64,000 nt of DNA from Pseudomonas graminis (GTDB lineage: Bacteria > Pseudomonadota > Gammaproteobacteria > Pseudomonadales > Pseudomonadaceae): positions 26,619 through 90,618 of the forward strand of contig NZ_SOCR01000017.1 of the NCBI RefSeq assembly GCF_004364335.1. The letters run 5' to 3'. Position 1 is the first letter of the stretch. Each line of letters starts with the position of its first letter. Shown here one piece after another: positions 34,549 through 43,352 of the stretch. The position numbers were made by a program, and so were the translations under genes. A model generated the notes under the pieces. The model searched no databases. It saw nothing but the letters and a program-made list of their open reading frames with translations, and was not told where the DNA came from.

Positions 34549-34883
34549 CAGAGATCACCCCACGGACTTTCGTCGGCCTCATGGATGAAATGCTCTGGAG
34601 CTGAAGATTCATTGGCCTGCGCCACGTACGGACGATCAATGTCGTGTTCGGCCTCGCTGGCGAGGATTCGCTGCACGGCGACAAGCTTTGACTTGGGAAC
34701 GAGAAGCAGAGCGGCATCGAGGCCTTCTGCGATCTGGTCGAGGGTCGTCAACCGCGGATTTCCACCCGCTTCGATCTTGCCGTACTGCTGGCGTGTCAGG
34801 CCCGCACGCAGAGGCATCTGCTGAATTTGCAGGCCTAGCGTCAGTCGTCGTTTTTTAATTTGGTCCAGCAGGGTGGTTTTCAT
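34548..34883 (-). CDS. hipB: HipB-type antitoxin and repressor
   Basis: 111 residues with an HTH_3 (Xre) domain at about 8-60: IKKRRLTLGLQIQQMPLRAG, LTRQQYGKIEAG, LDQIAEGLDAALLLVPK. An extended acidic C-terminal tail of about 45 residues is longer than in E. coli HipB. It neutralises HipA and represses the operon; the region just upstream is full of palindromes. Composition of the pair is less GC-rich than the flanks, consistent with acquisition. Confidence 0.9.
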   Translation of the reverse strand: MKTTLLDQIKKRRLTLGLQIQQMPLRAGLTRQQYGKIEAGGNPRLTTLDQIAEGLDAALLLVPKSKLVAVQRILASEAEHDIDRPYVAQANESSAPEHFIHEADESPWGDL

Positions 34884-34910
34884 GGAAGCCTCACTGTCGA
34901 GCAGCGAGTA

Positions 34911-35046
34911 TGTAATGTATATGGTTCAGGTCAAGCACTGAGAGCCTTATACGACTCATTTATTCAAAAAGAGCCATATGGCTTACCTAGGGCAAAAATG
35001 AACCCTATTGGGCTCATATTTCAAAAGATGAGCCACATACATTACA
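34911..35046 (-). promoter_or_regulatory. hipBA control region with nested palindromes
   Basis: Three nested symmetries: the outer pair TGTAATGTAT (34911-34920) and ATACATTACA (35037-35046); the perfect palindrome AGCCATATGGCT (34972-34983); and GGCTCAT (35011-35017) facing ATGAGCC (35028-35034). GAGCC or its complement occurs four times (34942, 34971, 35011, 35030). These are probable HipB operators, though the words differ from the E. coli TATCC-N8-GGATA site. Confidence 0.6.
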
Positions 35047-35052
35047 AATGGA

Positions 35053-36234
35053 TTATTGCTCCACCTTCAAACCGACCTTCAACAGCTTCCCGTTGTCCTC
35101 ATCCGTCAGCACATACACGTAGCCATCCGGGCCTTGCCGCACGTCGCGGATGCGGGACTTGAGCTCACCGAGCAAACGCTCCTCATGCACGACCTTGTCG
35201 TCCTTGATTTCCAGACGAATCAGCTCCTCGGATGCCAGCGCGCCGATGAAGACGTTGTGGTCCCACGCCTTGAACGTGCTGGAGTCGTAGAACGCCATGC
35301 CGCTGACGCCTGGGGATTTCTCCCACACGTGGAACGGGTTTTTCACGCCCTCGACTATCTTGCCCTTTGACTCGGAAATGGGCTCGCCGCTGTAGTCGAT
35401 GCCGAAGGTCGAGATCGGCCAGCCGTAATTGGCGGCGCGTTCGATGATGTTGATTTCGTCGCCGCCACGCGGGCCGTGCTCGTTGGTCCACAACGTGCCG
35501 GTCCAGGGATTGAGCGCGGCGCCCTGTTGGTTGCGGTGACCGTAGCTCCAGATCTCCGGACGCACGTTTTGCTGGCCGACAAAGGGGTTGTCCTTGGGCA
35601 CAGTGCCGTCGGGGTACAGGCGCACGACCTTGCCCTGAAGCTTGTCGAGGTCCTGAGCCGTGGCGCGGTCGTTGTTTTCGCCCAGCGCGATGAACATGTA
35701 ACCGTCGCGATCAAAGACGATCCGCGAGCCGAAGTGGTTGCCCACGGACAATTTCGGCTGCTGCTGAAAGATACGGGTGAAGCCTTCCAGTTGGGTCATG
35801 TCTTCCGAGAGTCTTGCGCGCCCCGCCGCCGTGCCGCCGGTTTTTCCGTCGCTCGCGGCCTCGGAGTAGGTCAGGTACACCATGCGGTCCTTGGCGAAAT
35901 CCGGCGACAGCTCGACGTCCAGCAAACCGCCCTGCCCTTGCACCCAGACCTTCGGCACGCCGGAGATCGGCGCCGACAACTTGCCGTCGGGCGTCACCCG
36001 GCGCAGGTTGCCCGTACGCTCGGTAACCAACATGCCCTGGGCGTTCGGCAAGAACGCCACGGCCCACGGATGCTGCAGCCCGCCGACGACCTCATCGACG
36101 GTCAGCGCGCCGCTTTCGCTCTGGTAAGTAGCGGCAGTCGCCTGCACGGAGATGCCCAGTAATGCGGAGGCGCATAAGGTCGCGAGCAAGGTTTTGCGGA
36201 GGGCGAGCTTGTGAAAACGGGTGGCGCGCAACAT
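35053..36234 (-). CDS. PQQ-dependent aldose sugar dehydrogenase (YliI type)
   Basis: 393 residues from ATG 36234 with AAGGAA 6 bases upstream. Sec signal peptide ending ATAATYQ; six-bladed beta-propeller of the soluble glucose dehydrogenase fold: LQHPWAVAFLPNAQGMLVTER, GQGGLLDVELSPDF, VGNHFGSRIVFDRDG (catalytic His), SYGHRNQQGAAL, NEHGPRGGDEIN, NYGWP. Periplasmic oxidation of aldoses with PQQ and calcium. It stands alone, with its 3' end against the hipBA control region. Confidence 0.92.
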   Translation of the reverse strand: MLRATRFHKLALRKTLLATLCASALLGISVQATAATYQSESGALTVDEVVGGLQHPWAVAFLPNAQGMLVTERTGNLRRVTPDGKLSAPISGVPKVWVQGQGGLLDVELSPDFAKDRMVYLTYSEAASDGKTGGTAAGRARLSEDMTQLEGFTRIFQQQPKLSVGNHFGSRIVFDRDGYMFIALGENNDRATAQDLDKLQGKVVRLYPDGTVPKDNPFVGQQNVRPEIWSYGHRNQQGAALNPWTGTLWTNEHGPRGGDEINIIERAANYGWPISTFGIDYSGEPISESKGKIVEGVKNPFHVWEKSPGVSGMAFYDSSTFKAWDHNVFIGALASEELIRLEIKDDKVVHEERLLGELKSRIRDVRQGPDGYVYVLTDEDNGKLLKVGLKVEQ

Positions 36235-36275
36235 AGGCAATTCCTTATGAAGTGGAAGAGAGACTGACAGTGATG

Positions 36276-36617
36276 TCAGTTGCTGCGGCGTTCGGTATCG
36301 CCGGAAGGCCGAGCGGGTTGTTGCCGTGTTGGATAACCGTTGCCGATGCCACCGTTTTCAAGGGTGGGCGGACGAGGTTGGGAGGGCCCCAGATTAGGGC
36401 CACCGACACGCGGCGCGATGGACTCGGTGCCCTGACGGCTGTTGGGATTGGCGCGGCGAACGGCGCCGTTGTCGGGGACATTGATTGAGCGACTCGGGTA
36501 GCCGGCGGCCGCCAGAAGCGGCAGCGAGTGCGCGGTGTGATCATCGGCCTGTGCCAAGCCGGCCGACAGGAGACCGCCGAGCAAGACGACGGCGAGGCGT
36601 CGCGGGAAACTGTTCAT
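36276..36617 (-). CDS. Small exported Pro/Arg-rich protein
   Basis: 113 residues from the second of two adjacent ATGs (AAGG 6 bases upstream). Signal peptide VVLLGGLLSAGLAQA-DD, then a low-complexity region rich in Pro, Gly, Asn and Arg without predicted structure. Starts 380 bases from the sugar dehydrogenase start on the same strand and ends 41 bases before it, so the two may be co-transcribed. Function unknown. Confidence 0.7.
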   Translation of the reverse strand: MNSFPRRLAVVLLGGLLSAGLAQADDHTAHSLPLLAAAGYPSRSINVPDNGAVRRANPNSRQGTESIAPRVGGPNLGPSQPRPPTLENGGIGNGYPTRQQPARPSGDTERRSN

Positions 36618-36801
36618 CATTTACCTTCTGTGGGATGGGTAACGATTCCGGTCTTTGATGGCGATCGAGCCCGTAGGTTCGCGCTGTCACGGTGGATGAG
36701 CAACGTGTAGGACCTTTCGCTTTGTAACAAGAGTAGTCGGCGGGCCTGTCGAACAGACGCCCTGGACGGGCGACGCAATGGTGTGGGTTCACGCAATCCC
36801 C

Positions 36802-36890
36802 TGTAGGAGCGCGCTTGCCCGCGAAGGCGTTGGGTCAGATTGCATCTTCGTCACAGACACACTGCGTTCGCGGGCAAGCGCGCTCCTACA
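36802..36890. repeat. REPIN (family A)
   Basis: TGTAGGAGCGCGCTTGCCCG faces GGGCAAGCGCGCTCCTACA around a 50-base loop, between the small exported protein gene and the AraC regulator. Confidence 0.9.
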
Positions 36891-37053
36891 AATGCGTGGC
36901 GCGGCGACATGCAGAGGCAGGACTGAGCAATTTGTCGCCTGCTGCACAATTCTTCCAGACCTGCCGTAAGCTGCGCGATAACCTGACTGCACCGACTGCC
37001 AACCCGCGCCGTCCAAGACTTGCCACCCGCACAGCCCAATCAACGAGGCCGCG

Positions 37054-37890
37054 ATGTCCGACCGCAACTGGATCGAGCTCAAGCAGGACGCCACGTCCGG
37101 CATCGAGACAGTGCGCGCGCATTTCGAGGGCCATGCCTACGATCCGCACTGGCACGACAGCTATCTGGTGGGCATCACCGAACAGGGTCTGCAGCAATTC
37201 AACTGCCGTCGACAGCAGCACAACAGCACGCCGGGCAAGGTGTTCCTGCTTGAGCCGGGCGACATCCACGACGGCACTGCCCCGGAAGCGGGTGGCTTTA
37301 CCTACCGCACCTTGTACCTGGACCCGCGCTGGCTGGACCGGGAATTGCGCGCGCAGTTTGAAGAAGCGCCGGACAACGCCCAGCTGAGCTTCGCGGCGAC
37401 GCTGGCGGAAGACCCGCGCCTCGCCACAGCCACCGCCAATGCCTTCGAAGCGATGCACCACGACGAACTGCGCATCGTCCGCCAGACCGCGCTGGATCAC
37501 CTGCTCGCCAACCTGACCAGCCACTTGCGCTGGCGCACCCTGATCGACCCTGATCCGCGCTTGCCGCTGGTGGCCCAGCGAGCGCGGGATTATCTGCACA
37601 GCCACTTGCATCAGGACATCGGCCTGGACGATCTGGCGCAGGTGACCGGCGTTGACCGTTTCCGCCTGAGTCGCGCGTTCAAGGCAGCCTTCGGCCTGGC
37701 GCCCCATGCCTACCTGATCCAGTTGCGCCTGACCCGCGCCCGGCATCTGCTGGCGCGGGGCGAAGCGCCTGTCAGCGTCGCGGCTGCGCTGGGTTTCGCC
37801 GATCAAAGCCATCTGGGCCGCTGGTTCCAGCGCGCCTATCGCATGACCCCGGCGGACTATCGCCGACGCTGCTCAAACGTTCCAGACTGA
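37054..37890 (+). CDS. AraC-family regulator (cupin sensor)
   Basis: 278 residues: AraC_binding cupin (HWHDSYLVGITEQG, LLEPGDIHDG) and two C-terminal HTH motifs (IGLDDLAQVTGVDRFRLSRAFK; PVSVAAALGFADQSHLGRWF in outline, ending RMTPADYRR). The next gene, 54 bases on, is a LysE exporter, a pairing common in Pseudomonas in which the regulator controls the exporter. Confidence 0.92.
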   Translation: MSDRNWIELKQDATSGIETVRAHFEGHAYDPHWHDSYLVGITEQGLQQFNCRRQQHNSTPGKVFLLEPGDIHDGTAPEAGGFTYRTLYLDPRWLDRELRAQFEEAPDNAQLSFAATLAEDPRLATATANAFEAMHHDELRIVRQTALDHLLANLTSHLRWRTLIDPDPRLPLVAQRARDYLHSHLHQDIGLDDLAQVTGVDRFRLSRAFKAAFGLAPHAYLIQLRLTRARHLLARGEAPVSVAAALGFADQSHLGRWFQRAYRMTPADYRRRCSNVPD

Positions 37891-37944
37891 CCGCCCACGG
37901 CGCGCCGATCATTGCCCCACAATCAATGACCGCCGAGTGGCCTT

Positions 37945-38547
37945 ATGCAAACCCTCCTGCCCTTTCTGCTGTTCGCCTTCGTCGCATCCATCACGCCTGG
38001 CCCGACGAACATTCTGGTACTGACCAACAGCTCGCGCTACGGCCTGCTGCGCACATTGCCGATTGTCCTCGGGGCCTGCGCCGGTGCGGCATTGCTGGTG
38101 CTGATGGTCGGCACCGGATTGGGCGATGTGCTGGCGCGGCATCGACAGGTGCAAACGCTTATGTCATGGGTCGGCATCGCCTGGCTGACCTGGCTGGCGT
38201 GGCAGATTTTCAGCGCGCCCGCCGAGGCGATAGACACGACGCAACAGCGCAGCGGTCCGACACTGGGCCTGTGGGGCGCGGCGAGCCTGCAACTGGTCAA
38301 CCCGAAAACCTGGATGATGGCGCTCGCCGTGGTCAGCGTCTTTGCAGGCACCGACGCCGACCGCATGCTGCGAGTGATGTGGCTGTCGCTGGCGTTCTTC
38401 CTGATGTCGATCCCGTGCATGAGCGCCTGGGCCTACCTGGGCGTCAGCGCCGCCAAATTCTGCCGCTCGGCGCGGAGTATGAAGCGCTTCAATCAAGGGA
38501 TGGCGGTGTTGTTGCTGGTGTCGGCGTGGTTGACGTTGGTGGTGTGA
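37945..38547 (+). CDS. LysE-family exporter
   Basis: 200 residues, six hydrophobic segments, start FAFVASITPGPTNILVLTNS (family signature) and LQLVNPKTWMMALAVV. Likely exports an amino acid or related amine, in an operon with the AraC gene. Confidence 0.9.
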   Translation: MQTLLPFLLFAFVASITPGPTNILVLTNSSRYGLLRTLPIVLGACAGAALLVLMVGTGLGDVLARHRQVQTLMSWVGIAWLTWLAWQIFSAPAEAIDTTQQRSGPTLGLWGAASLQLVNPKTWMMALAVVSVFAGTDADRMLRVMWLSLAFFLMSIPCMSAWAYLGVSAAKFCRSARSMKRFNQGMAVLLLVSAWLTLVV

Positions 38548-38659
38548 TGGGTGGAAGGAACATTGGATGTTTCTGAAGGATCTGCTGGATATGGGACTCA
38601 GCGGCACGCCTCGGTCATCGTCGATGCAACCCCGCGAATTTACCTGCCGATGCACGGAC

Positions 38660-38748
38660 TGTGGGAGCGAGCTTGCTCGCGAAGGCGGTCTGCCTGCGCC
38701 ATCTCTCTCGCCTGCCCCACCGCATTCGTCAGCAAACTGACTCCCACA
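38660..38748. repeat. REPIN (family A, diverged)
   Basis: TGTGGGAGCGAGCTTGCTCG faces GTCAGCAAACTGACTCCCACA. It occupies the 370-base gap between the LysE and cytosine deaminase genes; nothing else is visible there. Confidence 0.85.
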
Positions 38749-38915
38749 GGTTCTGTACCTGACGCTGGAACACGGCCTCTTTGCAAGCAAGCTCACTCAC
38801 ACATGGCCGATGTTAGCGGCGTGACGGCGCTGCGTCAGGACAGCTGGGCCCCTTACAAGTCCTGCTGATTTGCCGAGTTATCGAATCAAACCTCAATCCC
38901 GTGGAGTGACGCTGA

Positions 38916-39353
38916 CTACTCGCCGATGTCCTCATTCCACAGCTCGGGCTTGTCGGCAATGAACTGCTTCATCAAGCCCACGCACGTCTCGTTGTGCAGC
39001 ACCTCTACCTGCACGCCACGGGACTTGAGCAGCTCTTCTTCGCCCAAGAACGTCTCGTGTTCGCCGACGATGATTTTGCGGATGCCGTACAGCAGGATCG
39101 CGCCGCTGCACATCGCGCAGGGCGACAGGGTCGTGTAGAGCGTGGCTTCGCGGTAAACGCGAGCGGGCTGGCGGCCGGCATTTTCGAAGGCGTCCATTTC
39201 GCCGTGTTTGATGGCGCTGCCTTCCTGGACGCGGCGATTGTGGCCACGGCCGATGATCTTGCCGTCGTGGACGATGACCGAGCCGATCGGAATACCGCCT
39301 TCATCGAGGCCCTTCTGCGCCTCATCAATGGCCGCTTGCATGAACGGGTCCAT
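38916..39353 (-). CDS. Cytosine deaminase, yeast Fcy1 type
   Basis: 145 residues with AAGGAGAG before ATG 39353. Zinc motifs HGEMDA (His ligand and catalytic Glu) and SPCAMCSGA (two Cys ligands). The C-terminus KQFIADKPELWNEDIGE and the ENAGR, YTTLSPC and YGI segments follow yeast cytosine deaminase almost block for block, unlike the large CodA enzyme of E. coli. Converts cytosine to uracil. Monocistronic. Confidence 0.88.
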   Translation of the reverse strand: MDPFMQAAIDEAQKGLDEGGIPIGSVIVHDGKIIGRGHNRRVQEGSAIKHGEMDAFENAGRQPARVYREATLYTTLSPCAMCSGAILLYGIRKIIVGEHETFLGEEELLKSRGVQVEVLHNETCVGLMKQFIADKPELWNEDIGE

Positions 39354-39415
39354 GGTCTCTCCTTTCCTTCGTGACAGGGGATGATCGAAAAAAACGCATC
39401 AGATAAAACGAGCGC

Positions 39416-39934
39416 TCAAGGCTTGGCTTTTTTCAGCGCATTGTCCAGCGCGGTGGACACGTAAACCTTGAGCAGCTCGCTGGAGCGGTCCTTCATGTCA
39501 GCGCCGACATCGCGCTGCTTGTTGCGGAATTTGTTGGCGACGTCCGGCGCCGGGTCTGCGGCGTCCAGGGCCTGCAGCTCCTCGGGGCTGAAGGATGAGG
39601 CGTAGGCAGCCGCGAGGTTGCGGTCCCATTCCTGCTGATACTGCGGCTGCAGGCTTTGCAGTTCGTCCTGCACGATTTCCTGCGCCTTGGTGCGGCCGAC
39701 GGTCTCGACGATCGTGGCGAAGGTCACTGTGTGGGAAGCGACTTGGTAACCCAGCCAGCCCAGGCTCTCGCCCAGATGCTTATCCTGCACAAAGGTCAGC
39801 GCGGAATCCCCAGCCACGGGGGCAGGTGCGGTTTCGCCGGCCAGCGTCATATTCTGCAGCGTCATCAGGCCCATCAACGTCAGGCCGAGTGACGCCCTCA
39901 TCATCGTCAACGCTGTCGATCTGCAATTTCCCAT
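39416..39934 (-). CDS. Exported helical protein of unknown function
   Basis: 172 residues from ATG 39934 with GGGAGAGGA upstream. The signal peptide region is long (MMRASLGLTLMGLMTLQNMTLAGE), so ATG 39904 or 39901 may be the true start. The mature part is helical and charged, with FSPEELQALDAADPAPDVANKF resembling DUF2059-type domains, and ends in Lys-rich KKAKP. Periplasmic; function unknown. Confidence 0.72.
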   Translation of the reverse strand: MGNCRSTALTMMRASLGLTLMGLMTLQNMTLAGETAPAPVAGDSALTFVQDKHLGESLGWLGYQVASHTVTFATIVETVGRTKAQEIVQDELQSLQPQYQQEWDRNLAAAYASSFSPEELQALDAADPAPDVANKFRNKQRDVGADMKDRSSELLKVYVSTALDNALKKAKP

Positions 39935-40037
39935 GTCCTCTCCCGGCGACTTTTTATCGGCGATCAACGCTTTGATTGTCAGCTGGACGCTAACAGTTGA
40001 GGGGCGAGATATCCATCCCGACTGCGCAGGTAACTTG

Positions 40038-40195
40038 CAGGACTGGCTTTAGCCGGGAAGGCGTCGGATGTCACGCCACAAAATCAAGAGTGCCTGCGCT
40101 GGCCTCTTCCCGGCTAAACCCGGTCCTACGGGGTCTTGAACAAGCCGGTGCTACAGGGATCGCGTACCTTGTGGGACCGGCTTTAGCCGGGAAGG
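40038..40195. repeat. Family B REP cluster
   Basis: GCAGGACTGGCTTTAGCCGG, inverted CTTCCCGGCTAAACCCGGTC, and GGGACCGGCTTTAGCCGGGA in succession. It abuts the stop codon of the GNAT gene. Confidence 0.88.
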
Positions 40196-40197
40196 TC

Positions 40198-40749
40198 TCA
40201 CGACAATTCTGCTGAACCACCCAACGCCCATTGCTGCGCCGTCATGCGATAAATCCTTACGCCCTGGCGATGATACTGACTGTGGACGAACCCGCCGAAC
40301 CCGAGTTTTTTGATCACATTGACCGATGCAAAATTAGTCGGCTGGACGATGGCGATCAGCGACGACACCTGCAGTTGTTCAAAGCCATAGGCCAGAGCGC
40401 TGCGCGCCGCCTCGGTGCCCAGCCCTCTCCCCCAGAACCCGGTGGCGAGTCGGTAGCCAATCTCGATCTCGTCCTTCTCATCGACGAGTTCGGCATTAAG
40501 ACCGCAGAAGCCGGCCAGGGTTGAGGTGGATTTCTCCACCACTGCCCAAGGACCAAATCCGCGTTCACGGTAGGAAATCCGGCACCAGTCGATGAACTCC
40601 CCGGTGGCCTTTTCCGACAACACGCCCGCCACCGAATGTCGCATCACCTCGGGATCGCCCAGGATTTGCGCCAGCGCCGGGGTGTCGTCCGGCGTGAGTT
40701 CGCGCAGGATCAGGCGTTTCGTGTGAAGGGGAATGAAGGAGGAGTTCAT
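40198..40749 (-). CDS. GNAT acetyltransferase (RimJ/RimL type)
   Basis: 183 residues from ATG 40749; ATG 40767 is also possible and neither has a clear ribosome-binding site. TKRLILRELTPDD start, EIEIGYRLATGFWGRGLGTEA (acetyl-CoA pyrophosphate loop) and NFASVNVIKKLGF. Acetylates an N-terminus or small molecule; substrate unknown. Confidence 0.85.
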   Translation of the reverse strand: MNSSFIPLHTKRLILRELTPDDTPALAQILGDPEVMRHSVAGVLSEKATGEFIDWCRISYRERGFGPWAVVEKSTSTLAGFCGLNAELVDEKDEIEIGYRLATGFWGRGLGTEAARSALAYGFEQLQVSSLIAIVQPTNFASVNVIKKLGFGGFVHSQYHRQGVRIYRMTAQQWALGGSAELS

Positions 40750-40829
40750 GAAGTGCGACTCGTGCATGAACAGAGTTGCCTGTGGGACAAGGGGCAGCCC
40801 GCTTGTCCCACGGTTAGACGGGAAAGCGC

Positions 40830-41843
40830 TTACAGGCCGGCCTTCACCTTGCTGGCAACCTCACTTGGCACCCAGGCGGTCCAGACTTCCGGGTGATCCT
40901 TGAGGAAGCTCTTCGCCACGACGCTTGGTTCCTGACGTTTCTCGCTCATCTCGCCCAGGGTTTTGTTCAACTGGTCGATGGGCAGGTCCACCTTCTCGAA
41001 GAAGCTCACCAGGTCCGGGTACTGCTGGCGGAATGGTTCCGACACGCCGATGGCCAGGTGTGCAGCCAGTGAGCTGGAACCAATCGGGTTGGGATTGCTG
41101 GCGTCGGCGAGGGTTTTCCAGGCGGCTTCGTTGAACGGCGGCTCTTCCAGCTTGATCAGTTTGAAGCGACCCAGCAGCGGCGTCGGCGACCAGTAATAGA
41201 ACAACACCGGCTTGCCGCGGCGGATCGACGACGCGACTTCAGCATCCAGCGCCGCGCCGGAACCGGTGCGGAAGTTCACGTAGCTGTCGTTGAGCTTGTA
41301 GGCCTTGAGCTTCTGGGTGTTGACGATCTCCGAGGTCCAGCCGGTCGGGCTGTTGAGGAAGCGGCCCTTGTCCGGGGATTCCGGGTCCTTGAACACGTCT
41401 TTGTACTTGGGCAGGTCCGATACCGATTTCAGGTCCGGCGCCAGCGGTTTGATGCCGCGTTCCGGGTCGCCCTTGATAACGAATTCCGGTACCCACCAGC
41501 CCTCGGTTGCGCCTTTGACGATATTGCCCAGACCGTGGACCTTGCCTTCGGCCTCGGCCTTGACCCACGCAGGGCTGCGGCCGGCCCACTCTTCGCCGAT
41601 CACCTGAATATCGTTCTTCGCCAGCGCCGCTTCCAGGCTCACTGTGCTGCCGGGCAGTGTGTCGGTGGGATAGCCGTAACCTTTTTCCACGATGGTGCGC
41701 AGGATTTCGGTGATCAGGCTGCCGCTCTCCCAAGTAATGTCACCGAAATGAATCGGCGCGGTTTTTTCTGCGCCGTACGCCGAGCCCGTCAGGGCAGCCA
41801 GTGCCAGCAGCGAGCCGCCCAGCAGTTTTTTGATTGGTGTCAT
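40830..41843 (-). CDS. Glycine betaine/choline-type ABC substrate-binding protein (OpuAC)
   Basis: 337 residues with signal peptide ending GSAYG-AEK. OpuAC landmarks: ITWESGSLITEIL, GEEWAGRSPAW, TEGWWVPEF, FRTGSGAALDAEVASS, FYYWSPTPLL (aromatic cage for the quaternary amine). No permease or ATPase gene lies next to it, so it works with transporters encoded elsewhere. It starts 73 bases downstream of the sigma factor gene on the same strand. Confidence 0.9.
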   Translation of the reverse strand: MTPIKKLLGGSLLALAALTGSAYGAEKTAPIHFGDITWESGSLITEILRTIVEKGYGYPTDTLPGSTVSLEAALAKNDIQVIGEEWAGRSPAWVKAEAEGKVHGLGNIVKGATEGWWVPEFVIKGDPERGIKPLAPDLKSVSDLPKYKDVFKDPESPDKGRFLNSPTGWTSEIVNTQKLKAYKLNDSYVNFRTGSGAALDAEVASSIRRGKPVLFYYWSPTPLLGRFKLIKLEEPPFNEAAWKTLADASNPNPIGSSSLAAHLAIGVSEPFRQQYPDLVSFFEKVDLPIDQLNKTLGEMSEKRQEPSVVAKSFLKDHPEVWTAWVPSEVASKVKAGL

Positions 41844-41916
41844 GGATGTCTCTCGTCGCTCGGGGATGGGAGGAGCTCAAACGGTTTGGCACAGTCGGCC
41901 CGGCACAGCACACGTC

Positions 41917-42426
41917 CTATTCCAGACAAGCGCGGCGGCAACAGGTTTCAGCCTGATCTATATAGTCGCTCACCGAACGCCGGGAAATGCCCAGGTGCGT
42001 GGCGATTTCAGGGTAGGTCAGACCGCCGCGACGGGAGAGCACGAAGGTTGTTTTGATTTTCGCAGGCAGGCGATCAAGACGCCGATCCAGACGGTCGAGC
42101 ATCTGCAGTGTAGCGGCGTGGCTCTCTGCCGAGGCGTAGGGGATCTCTGCTTCTCGTGCCAGCCCTTCCAGATAGTCGCGCTCCTGATCGCGTCGCCGCC
42201 AGCGCTCATACACCAGTCGCTGAGCAATGGTAGTCAGGAGCGCGCGGGGGTCGCGAATCGGCACAACGTTGGGCGAGGCCAGCAGTTGCAGGAAGGTTTC
42301 GGACGCAACGTCTTCGGCGCTCTGCTCTGAGTCAAGCAGCCGGCGCAAGCGCAGGCACAGCCACGAGTGGTGTTGCAAAAACAGCTCGCTGAGGTAGTGG
42401 CGATGCAAAACATCGGCGCCAGCCAT
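41917..42426 (-). CDS. FecI-like ECF sigma factor without adjacent FecR
   Basis: 169 residues: sigma region 2 (LRRLLDSEQSAEDVASETFLQLL) and region 4 (LDRLPAKIKTTFVLSRRGGLTY, HLGISRRSVSDYI). Sequence style is that of the iron-starvation FecI group. The usual downstream fecR and receptor genes are missing: an OpuAC gene follows and a PhnD-like gene precedes. A Fur-like sequence sits just before the ATG. Confidence 0.85.
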   Translation of the reverse strand: MAGADVLHRHYLSELFLQHHSWLCLRLRRLLDSEQSAEDVASETFLQLLASPNVVPIRDPRALLTTIAQRLVYERWRRRDQERDYLEGLAREAEIPYASAESHAATLQMLDRLDRRLDRLPAKIKTTFVLSRRGGLTYPEIATHLGISRRSVSDYIDQAETCCRRACLE

Positions 42427-42441
42427 AAGACATCCCCTGCC

Positions 42442-42460
42442 CTGAAATTCTTATCATCGG
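42442..42460 (-). promoter_or_regulatory. Possible Fur box upstream of the sigma factor gene
   Basis: On the minus strand, ATGATAAGAATT lies about 17 bases before the ATG and matches the core ATGATAA-x-ATT of the Fur consensus, with the outer arms degenerate. Confidence 0.35.
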
Positions 42461-42543
42461 GACTTTCCGAGAGGCCATGCTAGCAAGCGCAGTTATGCAG
42501 TAAAAATACTTAAAAGTGATTCTTATAGATCGCCAAGGAATAA

Positions 42544-43323
42544 CTAAAGCGATGGCAATCCCAGGGATACAGCCTGCTGCTGGTAGTCGAGCAGCACCCG
42601 GTAATCGTCCTCGCTCGCCGGCAGCACTTCGCCGATCGCCAACACGTGGGCGACATCGGGACGTTCGTTGAGCGCTTGATTCATCGCCGCGCGAATGACA
42701 TCGGCATCGGCGCCCAGCCGCGTGATGTAGGGCAGGCACGGCCCGTCCGCCGTACGAGCGATCACTTTCACACCGGCGACTTCCTCGCTGGCATCGCGGG
42801 CCAGGTAGTCGAAGGTCACGCTGTCGATGGCGGCCAGATCGCCCTCACCCGCTTTGATCGCGGCGAGGCTGTTGCGATGGCCACCGGTGAGCGTGACATC
42901 CGCAAAGAACGTCCCATTCTGTTGCAGCGGCGCCAGGGCGTGGCGAAACAGGTTCATGCCGGAATTGGAATCCCGTGAATTAAGCAGGCCATGACTGCCC
43001 CTGAATTCGACGAGGGCCTGACGCGGATCATCCGCGCGGGCAATCAACAGGCTGCAGTGGTTGCCACCGCCGCTGTGGGGCAACTCATAAACGGGACGAC
43101 CGACCACCTGAACCTTGCCCTGTAACTCCGTCATCAGCGGATAGCCGCAGGTTTGCGTCAGCAGCAAGTGCGGCGACAGCCACAGCGCCTTCAGATCCAG
43201 AGCCTGCGCATCGAGACGCTCCACGCCGAGGATTTCCACTGTTCGTTTCAGCCACTGCTCGTGCGCCTGCCGAATGCGCGGGGGCGCGACGTACATCAAC
43301 AGTTCGGCGAAGCCTTGGGGCAT
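42544..43323 (-). CDS. PhnD/SsuA-like binding protein without signal peptide
   Basis: 259 residues resembling phosphonate-type periplasmic binding folds: LTQTCGYPLMTEL, FRGSHGLLNSRDSNSGMNLFRHAL, VTLTGGHRNSLAAIKAGEGDLAAIDSVTF in outline, typical of PhnD-like proteins (the GDLAAID block). It begins MPQGFAELLMYVAPP with no leader, so it is cytoplasmic as read, or lost its signal peptide. The upstream desaturase ends 29 bases before its start, so they are co-transcribed. Confidence 0.8.
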   Translation of the reverse strand: MPQGFAELLMYVAPPRIRQAHEQWLKRTVEILGVERLDAQALDLKALWLSPHLLLTQTCGYPLMTELQGKVQVVGRPVYELPHSGGGNHCSLLIARADDPRQALVEFRGSHGLLNSRDSNSGMNLFRHALAPLQQNGTFFADVTLTGGHRNSLAAIKAGEGDLAAIDSVTFDYLARDASEEVAGVKVIARTADGPCLPYITRLGADADVIRAAMNQALNERPDVAHVLAIGEVLPASEDDYRVLLDYQQQAVSLGLPSL

Positions 43324-43352
43324 GTTCCGTCTTCCGTGTCAGACGTAGGGTT

